Assembly (NCBI GenBank): GCA_032250895.1
Contig: JAVVEZ010000011.1
Location: forward strand, 1-57,672
Reading direction: 5' to 3'
Source: JAVVEZ01 sp032250895
GTDB lineage: Bacteria > Pseudomonadota > Gammaproteobacteria > Pseudomonadales > Pseudohongiellaceae
DNA: 57,672 nt
In this document: piece after piece, positions 34,238 through 41,843 of the stretch
Position numbering within the stretch: position 1 is the stretch's first letter
Layout of the letters: each line of letters begins with the position of its first letter
Position numbers and translations under genes: made by a program
The notes under the pieces: generated by a model
What the model was told of the DNA's origin: nothing
What the model saw: the letters and a program-made list of their open reading frames with translations, nothing else
Database searches by the model: none

Positions 34238-35791
34238 TCATGGCTCCAGAACGTCTTGCAGGGTTTTCAGCAGCTTGTCGAGCCGGAAGGGCTTTTGCAC
34301 GAAACCGGCAATGCCCTTGCCGGCGAACTGGCTCGTCACCTCATACTCGGTGTAGCCGCTCATCAGTATGACAGGAACCTTGTCATCGATGCGCCTCAGT
34401 TCCCGAAAGGTCTCCTCTCCTCCCAGATGGGGCATGGTGAGATCCAGCAAGATCAATGAGATATTTTCCGCCTGGTCGGCGAACAGGCTCAGGGCTTCCC
34501 GGCCATCACTTGCCTGCAGCACGTTGAAGCCCTTGCTCAGAAGCACATTGCAAAGCAGGGCGCGAATGCTTTCTTCATCATCGACGACCAGGATGGTGCC
34601 TCCGTGCCGCCACGGGCTCCGATCATCCTGGCGCTGGTCATGCACAGGATTCTGAGTATTGGTATAAGGAAAAAGAACCTTGAAAGTGGTGCCGCGGCCA
34701 ATTTCGCTGTAAATTTTGATGAGTCCATTGTGTCCGCGCACGATCCCCTGAACTGCCGCAAGCCCGAGACCACGGCCGGAAAATTTTGTGGTAAAAAAAG
34801 GGTCGAAGATTTTTGCCTGGGTGGCGGCATCCATGCCGGCGCCGGTGTCGGAGACTTCCATATAGACATAGTCGCCCTCGGGCAGTTCATCAAACAGCCG
34901 GGTCGTCAGGAAATAGCGATGATCCACATAGAGCATGCCGGTGCGCAGAGTAATGATGCCGCTGCGTTCCCCGATGGCATCGGAGGCATTGGTGATCAGG
35001 TTCATGATCACCTGCCTGATCTGTGTGACATCGGCCATGATGGTGGGCAGGCCAGCAAAAAAATCGTAGCGGATGACGGCCTTCTTTGAAATGGCCGCCT
35101 GCAGCAGGTTGGTCATTTCCTGGATGACCTGGGACAGATTGACCGGTGCGATGACAAAATGCCCCTTGCCGGAGTAGGCCAGCATCTGCATGATGAGTTC
35201 TGCGGCCCGCTCGGAGGTGCGTTCTATCGACAGCAGTGAGGCATGCAGCGGTGAGCCTTCCGCGACCTGTTTCAGTGCCAGACCGGTGTGTCCGAGAATG
35301 GACGTCAGCAGGTTGTTGAAATCATGGGCAATGCCGCCGGCGAGCACGCCCAGGCTTTCCAGTTTCTGGCTCTGCTGAAGTTGCATCGTTTGCTGAAGTC
35401 TTTCCTGCTCCTGCTGTTTGCGTGCGCTCAGATCATGAATGGCGGCGATGACCAGAAGATCCTCGCCCAGTTGCAAGGGACTCAGACTGATTTCCACGGG
35501 AACCTCGGTTCCGTCCTTGCGCAATCCGTGCAGTTCCCTGCTTTGTGCCATCGCCCGGGGATGGGGATCGGAATTGAATTCCTGTCGCAAGCTGGCATGG
35601 TTTTCCCGGGAAGCGACGGGAACCAATAGATCGACATTTTTCCCGATCAGTTCACCCTCATCATAACCAAACAGTTTTTCCAGTGCGGGGTTGACAAGAT
35701 AAATACGCCCGTCATTGTTCACGATGGCCATTGACGCCGGCGCCGCCTCGAGAAAGCGGACGAAGACCTCGTGGGTCTCGCGACTGATCAT
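34238..35791 (-). CDS. soluble hybrid histidine kinase: PAS - kinase - receiver
   Basis: The 517-residue protein has no transmembrane segment. A PAS domain (about 8-125: VNNDGRIYLVNPALEKLFGYDEGELIG) is followed by the histidine box GGIAHDFNNLLTSILGH and an HATPase with NLITNASDAI, DTGAGMD and GRGLGLAAVQGIV. A C-terminal receiver has the phosphoacceptor in LILLDLTMPHLGG and a lysine in VQKPFRLD. The HDFNN box marks the NtrB-like/HPK4 kinase group. With no DNA-binding output or adjacent regulator, the target is unknown. It lies between an Aer-like receptor and the alcohol-oxidation genes and may control either. Confidence 0.88.
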   Translation of the reverse strand: MISRETHEVFVRFLEAAPASMAIVNNDGRIYLVNPALEKLFGYDEGELIGKNVDLLVPVASRENHASLRQEFNSDPHPRAMAQSRELHGLRKDGTEVPVEISLSPLQLGEDLLVIAAIHDLSARKQQEQERLQQTMQLQQSQKLESLGVLAGGIAHDFNNLLTSILGHTGLALKQVAEGSPLHASLLSIERTSERAAELIMQMLAYSGKGHFVIAPVNLSQVIQEMTNLLQAAISKKAVIRYDFFAGLPTIMADVTQIRQVIMNLITNASDAIGERSGIITLRTGMLYVDHRYFLTTRLFDELPEGDYVYMEVSDTGAGMDAATQAKIFDPFFTTKFSGRGLGLAAVQGIVRGHNGLIKIYSEIGRGTTFKVLFPYTNTQNPVHDQRQDDRSPWRHGGTILVVDDEESIRALLCNVLLSKGFNVLQASDGREALSLFADQAENISLILLDLTMPHLGGEETFRELRRIDDKVPVILMSGYTEYEVTSQFAGKGIAGFVQKPFRLDKLLKTLQDVLEP

Positions 35792-35816
35792 CAGACTTCC
35801 CGGCTCCGGCGGGTCC

Positions 35817-35846
35817 CTGCATCAGGGCCGGGAAGCTCTGATGCAG
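35817..35846. repeat. 9-bp stem-loop between aer-like and kinase genes, with dispersed GGGAAGCTCTG
   Basis: CTGCATCAG (35817-35825) and CTGATGCAG (35838-35846) form a perfect stem with a 12-base loop. The loop region contains GGGAAGCTCTG (35830-35840), an 11-mer also found at 2733-2743 and 52840-52850. It may terminate the upstream aer-like gene or be a small repeat element. Confidence 0.45.
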
Positions 35847-35913
35847 GAAGATCGGGGAAGGGCGAGGCTGTTTTCATCATCAGGGTGAACCTCTCGCTGG
35901 ATTTTACGGTATC

Positions 35914-37551
35914 TCAGGCCGCCGCCGCCGTTTTCTGAGTATGGATTCGCGTCAGCTTGCGGCTGGGCTGTGGCTGCAGGGCCGCCGCCGGCCGTTCTGT
36001 CGTGGATTGGTATACGGCCACGGCCTCGGTGAGGCGCTGGGTCTGATGGCTGAGACTACCCGAGGCATTGGCGCTTTCCTCCACGAGTGCGGCGTTCTGC
36101 TGAATGGCCTGGTCGAGTTGGCTGATGGCCTCACTGATCTGCTCGACGCCGTTTGACTGTTCCGCACTGGCCAGGGTGATCTCGCTGATGAGACTGGTCA
36201 CACGCTTGATCTGGGATACTATTTCTTCCATGCTTTTGCCGGCTTCACCGACCAGGCTGGAGCCGGATTCCACCCGGCCCACGCTGTCTTCTATGAGTGT
36301 CTTGATTTCCTTGGCGGCGTCGGCGCTGCGCTGCGCCAGGGTACGCACCTCGCTGGCCACCACGGCAAAACCACGCCCCTGCTCGCCAGCCCGGGCAGCC
36401 TCGACGGCCGCATTGAGTGCCAGGATATTGGTCTGGAACGCAATGGCATCGATGACGGCGGTGATGTCGGCGATTTTTCTTGAGCTGGCGCTGATTTGCG
36501 CCATGGTCTCGACCACCTGGCCGACGACCTCGCTGCCGTTGTCGGCGGACTCGCTGGCGCCGATCGAGAGCTGGCTGGCCTGCTGCGCGGTCTCGGCATT
36601 CTGTTTCACTGTGACGGTCAGTTCCTCCATCGCGGAGGCCGTTTCTTCGAGGCTGGATGCGGATTCCTCGGTGCGTTGCGACAGGTCGTGGCTACCCTGG
36701 GAAATTTCCGAGGTGGCCAATGTGATGCCGGCAATCTGTGCGGCGACATCATCCACCAGGGCGCGCAGATTCAGCCCGGCCTGATTGACCGAACGCATGA
36801 GCATGCCGATCTCGTCCACACGGTTAAACTGAATATTTTCACTGGGGCTGCCGGAAGCCACACTCTGGGCCTGCTGCAGGATGAGCTGTATGGGCCGGAC
36901 GATCTGTTGCTCCAGCCAGAGGCCGGCAAGTGCCGCGCCGGACAGGGCAATGGCACATAGGAGAGCAAGGTTGCCGGGATCGAGACCGGGCAGGGCCTTA
37001 TAGGCAATGGCCAGAACCCACAATGGAATCGAGAGCAGCGCGAGGCGCAGACGCCAGCACAGGGGCATGCGTTGCAGCCAGGACAGCCAGCTGAGCAGAC
37101 CGGTACGGACGACCAGGCCCTGATGAAATTTTACTCCCTTCTCTCCTTCACGGAGGGCCTTGTAGAGGGCCTCTGCCTGCCTGACCTCATTCCGTCCCGG
37201 CTTGGTGCGGACCGACATATAACCTGAAACCTTGCCTGCACGCACCACCGGTGTGACATTGGCGCGCACCCAGTAGTGATCTCCATCCTTGCGGCGGTTC
37301 TTGACCAGGGCGGTCCAGGATTTCCCAGCCTTCAGGGTAGCCCACATGTCGGCAAACGCGGCACTGGGCATATCCGGATGCCGCACCAGGTTATGAGGCT
37401 GTCCCATGATTTCTTCCGGTTCGAAGCCGCTGATATCGACGAAAGCCGGATTGGCATAGGTGATGTGACTCTGAATGTCGGTCGTGGACATCAGTGTGGC
37501 GTTCGGATCATAATCAAATTCACGCTGGGTAACCGGTTCGTTGATACGCAT
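35914..37551 (-). CDS. PAS-containing methyl-accepting chemotaxis protein, Aer type
   Basis: The 545-residue protein has an N-terminal PAS domain (about 15-120: ITYANPAFVDISGFEPEEIMGQPHNLVRHPDMP) of the FAD-binding Aer kind. A membrane region with two hydrophobic segments (about 170-215), HAMP and a long cytoplasmic signalling domain follow. The hairpin tip FQTNILALNAAVEAARAGEQGRGFAVVASEVRTLAQ is canonical. It has no large periplasmic domain. Aer-type receptors report electron-transport state to CheA, giving energy taxis. No CheR-docking pentapeptide is seen at the end (HTQKTAAAA). Confidence 0.9.
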   Translation of the reverse strand: MRINEPVTQREFDYDPNATLMSTTDIQSHITYANPAFVDISGFEPEEIMGQPHNLVRHPDMPSAAFADMWATLKAGKSWTALVKNRRKDGDHYWVRANVTPVVRAGKVSGYMSVRTKPGRNEVRQAEALYKALREGEKGVKFHQGLVVRTGLLSWLSWLQRMPLCWRLRLALLSIPLWVLAIAYKALPGLDPGNLALLCAIALSGAALAGLWLEQQIVRPIQLILQQAQSVASGSPSENIQFNRVDEIGMLMRSVNQAGLNLRALVDDVAAQIAGITLATSEISQGSHDLSQRTEESASSLEETASAMEELTVTVKQNAETAQQASQLSIGASESADNGSEVVGQVVETMAQISASSRKIADITAVIDAIAFQTNILALNAAVEAARAGEQGRGFAVVASEVRTLAQRSADAAKEIKTLIEDSVGRVESGSSLVGEAGKSMEEIVSQIKRVTSLISEITLASAEQSNGVEQISEAISQLDQAIQQNAALVEESANASGSLSHQTQRLTEAVAVYQSTTERPAAALQPQPSRKLTRIHTQKTAAAA

Positions 37552-37856
37552 GCGGTCAGCTCCTGAGGCAATAAGATGATGTTATTTTTGCGTATCGGCG
37601 ACCCGGGGAATAACTTGAGAAAGCCACTTTGCCGGACAAGCCGCTACAGGCAAACGGATGACGGCGAATACTCAGGGATTGAGGGTTTCATTTGAATCCA
37701 GAAGGGTCTTCGTGTCAATGCGCACGGATGTCAAAGTGGATCTCCGCCTGCGCGGGGATGACGCCGGGATATGATGCGGGGATGATGCAGAAGAGGAATG
37801 ACGCAGGCCCTGCGTCGGAATGACGCAGGGCTTACGCCAGGATGGCGGGTTAATCC
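37552..37856. repeat. 305-base intergenic region with clustered palindromic repeats
   Basis: There is no gene here. The part near ahcY has a stem ATCTCCGC/GCGGGGAT (37740-37759), resembling the GATCCCCGCCTGCGCGGGGATGA class of dispersed repeats. A perfect 8-bp palindrome GACGCAGG/CCTGCGTC (37800-37816) and the 13-mer GGAATGACGCAGG, occurring twice at 22-base spacing (37795 and 37817), follow. It lies downstream of ahcY and upstream of the aer-like gene and looks like a REP-type cluster that could also end ahcY transcription. The aer-like promoter should be in the first 100 bases, but none is convincing. Confidence 0.5.
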
Positions 37857-39236
37857 TCAGTACTTGTAGCTGTCCGGCTTGAAGGGTCCGGCCACGGACA
37901 CGCCGATATACTCGGCCTGATCCGGGCGCAGCCTGGTAATGACGCCGCCAAAGCCCGCGACCATGTGGGCAGCCACTTCTTCGTCCAGTTTTTTGGGCAG
38001 CACTTCCACGCTGAGATTGTCTTTCTTTTCGGCTGCGGGCAGGTCTGCGAATTTCTTGTTCCACAGATGCATCTGTGCCAGCACCTGGTTGGTAAAGGAG
38101 CCGTCCATGATGCGGGAAGGATGGCCGGTGGCGTTGCCGAGGTTGATCAGACGGCCTTCTGACAGCAGGATCAGGAAGTCTTCCTTGCCGTCGGCGGTCT
38201 TGCCGCGAATGATCTTGTGAACCTGTGGTTTGACTTCTTCCCATTGCCAGGTCTTGCGCATGAAGGCGGTGTCGATCTCGCTGTCGAAATGGCCGATATT
38301 GCAGACCACGGCCGCCGTTTTCAGCGACTGAAGCATGTTCCTGTCACAAACGTCGACGTTGCCGGTGGTGGTGACGATCAGATCGGTGTTTTGCAGCAAG
38401 GCCGTGTTGATGTCCTCCAGCTTGCCGGTATTGATGCCATCGTTATAGGGCGAGACGACTTCATAGCCGTCCATGCAGGCCTGCATGGCACAGATGGGGT
38501 CGATTTCCGAAATACGCACGATCATGCCTTCCTGACGCAGACTCTGCGCAGAACCCTTGCCGACGTCGCCGTAGCCGATGACCAGCGCCTTTTTGCCGGA
38601 CAGCAGCATGTCGGTGCCACGCTTGATGCCGTCGTTGAGGCTGTGGCGGCAACCGTACTTGTTGTCATTCTTGGATTTTGTCACCGAGTCGTTGACGTTG
38701 ATGGCGGGCACTTTCAGCGTGCCTTTTTTCAGCATGTCATAGAGGCGGTGCACCCCGGTGGTGGTTTCCTCGGTGATGCCGTGGATGTGATCGAGCAGTT
38801 GCGGGTATTTCTGATGCACCATGGCCGTGAGGTCGCCGCCGTCGTCGAGCAGCATGTTGACATCCCAGGGCTTGCCGTCTTTCAGAATGGTCTGCTCGAT
38901 GCACCACTCGGCTTCGTCTTCGGTCTGGCCCTTCCAGGCATAGACGGCGACGCCGGCGGCGGCGATGGCGGCGGCGGCGTGATCCTGGGTGGAGAAAATG
39001 TTGCAGGAAGACCAGCGCACTTCGGCGCCCAGGGCTTGCAAGGTCTCGATCAGCACGGCGGTCTGTACGGTCATATGGATGCAGCCGATGATCCGGGCGC
39101 CGCTCAGGGGTTTGGTGGCCCCGAATTTTTCACGCAGTGCCATCAGCGCGGGCATTTCTGCCTCGGCCAGGATGATTTCCTTGCGGCCGAAATCGGCCAG
39201 TGCGATGTCGGCGACTTTATAATCTGTATTGCTCAT
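37857..39236 (-). CDS. ahcY: S-adenosylhomocysteinase
   Basis: The 459-residue protein has the NAD-binding site VIGYGDVGKGSAQSLR and substrate motifs CNIFSTQDHAAAAIA, DDGGDLTAM, NVNDSVTKSKNDNKYGCRHSL and CNIGHFDSEID. The C-terminal KPDSYKY contributes to the neighbouring subunit. It hydrolyses S-adenosylhomocysteine to homocysteine and adenosine, relieving product inhibition of methyltransferases. It follows metK on the same strand with a 118-base gap and is probably in the same regulon as the ArsR-methyltransferase gene. Confidence 0.98.
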   Translation of the reverse strand: MSNTDYKVADIALADFGRKEIILAEAEMPALMALREKFGATKPLSGARIIGCIHMTVQTAVLIETLQALGAEVRWSSCNIFSTQDHAAAAIAAAGVAVYAWKGQTEDEAEWCIEQTILKDGKPWDVNMLLDDGGDLTAMVHQKYPQLLDHIHGITEETTTGVHRLYDMLKKGTLKVPAINVNDSVTKSKNDNKYGCRHSLNDGIKRGTDMLLSGKKALVIGYGDVGKGSAQSLRQEGMIVRISEIDPICAMQACMDGYEVVSPYNDGINTGKLEDINTALLQNTDLIVTTTGNVDVCDRNMLQSLKTAAVVCNIGHFDSEIDTAFMRKTWQWEEVKPQVHKIIRGKTADGKEDFLILLSEGRLINLGNATGHPSRIMDGSFTNQVLAQMHLWNKKFADLPAAEKKDNLSVEVLPKKLDEEVAAHMVAGFGGVITRLRPDQAEYIGVSVAGPFKPDSYKY

Positions 39237-39354
39237 TTAATGATTCCTTGATGTTGATGATGATGTGAAGTACACCCCTGCGCAGGCAGGAGTGACTCCC
39301 GTGCTATCGGAATGCCAGCCAGTGCCCTTCCCGTGCAGGAAGGGCTGGCCGTAA

Positions 39355-40512
39355 TCACTTCAGGCCCGCATCCGCTTTCAGTGCCGCTGCCTTGTCGGTT
39401 TTTTCCCAGGAAAACTCTTCCCGGCCAAAGTGGCCATAGGCGGCTGTGTTGCGGTAGATCGGGCGCAGCAGATTCAGCATTTCCACCAGGCCTCCGGGCT
39501 TCAGTTCAAAATGCTGGCGCACCAGCCTGGTGATTTTCATGTCATCGATCTTGCCGGTACCAAAGGTGTCCACCAGCACCGACGTGGGCTCGGCCACACC
39601 AATGGCGTAGGAGAGCTGGACCTCACACTTGCTGGCAATTCCCGCAGCGACGATGTTTTTGGCGATGTAGCGGGCCAGATAGGCGGCGGAACGGTCCACC
39701 TTGGAGGGGTCCTTGCCGGAGAAGGCGCCGCCACCATGACGGGCCATGCCGCCGTAGGTGTCGACGATGATCTTGCGGCCGGTCAGGCCACAGTCGCCGA
39801 AGGGACCGCCAATCACGAAACGCCCGGTGGGATTGATATGGTATTTGGTATCACGGTCCAGCCATTGCGCAGGCAGGACTTTTTTGATGATTTCTTCCAT
39901 GACGCCTTCGCGCAGGTCACTCAGGCTGACGTCTTCGATATGCTGGCTGGACAGCACCACGGCATCGATGGACTGGGGCTTGCCATCCACATAGCGGAAG
40001 GTGATCTGGCTTTTGGCATCCGGCAGCAGGAAGGGCAGGGTGCCGTTCTTGCGTGCCTCGGCCTGGCGTTTCACCAGCAGGTGGGAATAGGTAATGGCAG
40101 CCGGCATCAGCACCTCGGTCTCGCTGGAGGCATAACCGAACATCAGCCCCTGGTCGCCGGCGCCCTGTTCCTTGCTGGCGGAACTGTCCACGCCCATGGC
40201 GATATCCGGTGACTGGGTGCCGATGGCATTGAGGACGGCACAGGTGTTGCCATCGTAGCCCATCGAGGAGTCGGTATAGCCGATGTCCCGGATGACATCC
40301 CGGATGATTTCTTCGGTTTTGATGTTGGCGGTCGTGGTCACTTCGCCGGCCACTATCGCCATGCCGGTTTTGACCATGGTCTCAACGGCAACGCGGGACT
40401 TGGGGTCCTGCGCCAGCAGGGCGTCCAGAATCGCATCGGAAATCTGGTCGCACATTTTGTCCGGATGGCCTTCCGAAACGGATTCTGATGTAAAAAGTGC
40501 TGCTTCGCTCAT
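39355..40512 (-). CDS. metK: S-adenosylmethionine synthetase
   Basis: The start MSEAALFTSESVSEGHPDKMCDQ at 40512 gives 385 residues; the longer frame enters the upstream gene. Motifs include GHPDKMCDQISDAILDA, GAGDQGLMFGYA, GGPFGDCGLTGRKIIVDTYGG, GGGAFSGKDPSKVDRSAAY and DMKITRLVRQHF. It makes AdoMet from methionine and ATP. It begins 28 bases after the ArsR-methyltransferase stop, which makes one operon likely. A GCCAG...CTGGC stem-loop with GGAAGGG arms (about 39313-39348) lies between metK and ahcY and may attenuate. Confidence 0.98.
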   Translation of the reverse strand: MSEAALFTSESVSEGHPDKMCDQISDAILDALLAQDPKSRVAVETMVKTGMAIVAGEVTTTANIKTEEIIRDVIRDIGYTDSSMGYDGNTCAVLNAIGTQSPDIAMGVDSSASKEQGAGDQGLMFGYASSETEVLMPAAITYSHLLVKRQAEARKNGTLPFLLPDAKSQITFRYVDGKPQSIDAVVLSSQHIEDVSLSDLREGVMEEIIKKVLPAQWLDRDTKYHINPTGRFVIGGPFGDCGLTGRKIIVDTYGGMARHGGGAFSGKDPSKVDRSAAYLARYIAKNIVAAGIASKCEVQLSYAIGVAEPTSVLVDTFGTGKIDDMKITRLVRQHFELKPGGLVEMLNLLRPIYRNTAAYGHFGREEFSWEKTDKAAALKADAGLK

Positions 40513-40540
40513 AGTATTGCTTCCTGTAGTTTTGCTGTTG

Positions 40541-41557
40541 TTAAAGGTTTTCAGAGGGCCTTTTGTTAAAAAGACGCATCTGGATCTGGAATCCATTTCT
40601 CAGCCCCAGGTAAAGGCTCTGGCCGCTGTCAAAGCCAGCCTGAAGAGCCCAGTTTGTCAATTCTTCCGGCTCAAACCCGAGCCATAAATCACCACAGCTT
40701 GCTTTCACCCAGTCCTGGTTGTGACGACATAAATCAACAATAAGCACTGCGCCTTCGTCTTCCAGCAGGGTGGCTGAATCCATCAATATCTCTGCTGGAG
40801 AGGAGATATGATGCAGCACCATGCTGAAAACCATCAGACGGACGCGCAGTTTTTTCTCGATGGCCGTGCGGGTATCGCCCAGCACGAAACGGACATTACG
40901 AATATTTTTGCCCTGCACCGTCGCCCGGGCCCGGTTCAGCATCTCCTCCGATGTATCCAGGGCGATGACATCGGCATAGGTTCCGGCCAGCATGGGCAGC
41001 AGCAGGCCTTCACCGGGGCCCACTTCCAGTACCCGGGACTGGGTCGGCAGATGCATGCCGTGCAGCAGGTCCCGCAGAGCGCTGGCATAGTGCTGGGAAT
41101 CCGCCACCAGCTCCTGGTTCTGCTTGAATTTGTCGGCAAATTTGGTGAAAAAATCCAGCGACTGCTGGTCCCGTTCCTGCTTGATCTGGAACAGGCGCTC
41201 ACTCAGCGTTGGGTCCAGCCTGATCCTGTCCACGGTTTCGAAAACCGTGGCTTTCAATTTGGCCAGCGGGTCCTCTGTATCCATGAGCGCACGGCGATAA
41301 AAAATCGCGTTGCTTTCGCGCCGGGTGGATACCAGTCCGCCCTGGGACAGAATCTTCAAATGATGACTCAGGGCCGATTGCCGGATGGCAAAAATCCGGC
41401 ACATTTCCAGCACGCCGAGGGAGTCCGTCCTGAGAATGCGCAGAATCAGCAGGCGCAGGCTGTCGGCAGTGGCCTTGCATAAGCTTGTCAGGCTCTCGAC
41501 GTCATGCAGGACGGGAGGGGCCGGGTGCTTGAGAATCCTGTTGTTATTGTTGGTCAT
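40541..41557 (-). CDS. ArsR-type HTH fused to a SAM-methyltransferase-like domain; likely SAM-cycle regulator
   Basis: The 338-residue protein has an ArsR winged helix (about 22-92: LCKATADSLRLLILRIL, IRQSALSHHLKILSQGGLV). A class I methyltransferase fold follows, with motif I VLEVGPGEGLLLPML (about 176-190), the acidic turn VIALDTSEEML and LVFSMVLHHI-like motif IV. No metal-binding cysteine pair typical of ArsR sensors is evident. The fold and its place ahead of metK and ahcY match ArsR-family regulators such as SahR, which sense SAH or SAM and control the methionine cycle. It may bind the cofactor as a signal and need not catalyse methylation. A 32-bp perfect palindrome lies 56 bases upstream of its start. 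Confidence 0.85.
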   Translation of the reverse strand: MTNNNNRILKHPAPPVLHDVESLTSLCKATADSLRLLILRILRTDSLGVLEMCRIFAIRQSALSHHLKILSQGGLVSTRRESNAIFYRRALMDTEDPLAKLKATVFETVDRIRLDPTLSERLFQIKQERDQQSLDFFTKFADKFKQNQELVADSQHYASALRDLLHGMHLPTQSRVLEVGPGEGLLLPMLAGTYADVIALDTSEEMLNRARATVQGKNIRNVRFVLGDTRTAIEKKLRVRLMVFSMVLHHISSPAEILMDSATLLEDEGAVLIVDLCRHNQDWVKASCGDLWLGFEPEELTNWALQAGFDSGQSLYLGLRNGFQIQMRLFNKRPSENL

Positions 41558-41612
41558 GGCGGCTCTGGGTCATCACAGCGTTGGGAATTTAGCACTGTCA
41601 TCGTAAATAAGC

Positions 41613-41644
41613 AAACCTGTATCAAAATATTTTGATACAGGTTT
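41613..41644. promoter_or_regulatory. 32-bp perfect palindrome, candidate operator of the ArsR-methyltransferase
   Basis: AAACCTGTATCAAAAT at 41613-41628 is followed without spacer by its exact reverse complement at 41629-41644. The site lies in the 286-base gap between the leftward ArsR-methyltransferase/metK/ahcY genes and the rightward tkt operon, where promoters of both should lie. ArsR-family dimers bind palindromes with ATCA-type cores. No T run follows the arms, which argues against a terminator. The bound protein and the gene controlled are inferred. Confidence 0.7.
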
Positions 41645-41843
41645 TGGGGCGGTTTCGTGCATATGAGTGTCTGGATGCCGGGAATTCCGGGAGAATGCAG
41701 TGGCATATTTGCCGTGCCTGGGAGAAAATAGCCCCCTTTCAAAATCGTGGCAGATTCTCTTCCTTTACTGGGTCCGGCAGTCTCCTGGACTCGGAAAGAC
41801 CGGAATATTCCCGACAATCCAGCAAATGACAGGAGTAAGCAAG

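Noticed and set aside
37672..37850. CRISPR array
   Set aside because: Short repeats are present but are palindromic, irregular and only two copies deep, with no spacer pattern or cas genes.
39237..39354. SAH riboswitch before ahcY
   Set aside because: The leader lacks the GAGGAGCGCUGC-type core of the SAH riboswitch; only a GGAAGGG stem-loop is present. Control by the ArsR-methyltransferase is likelier.
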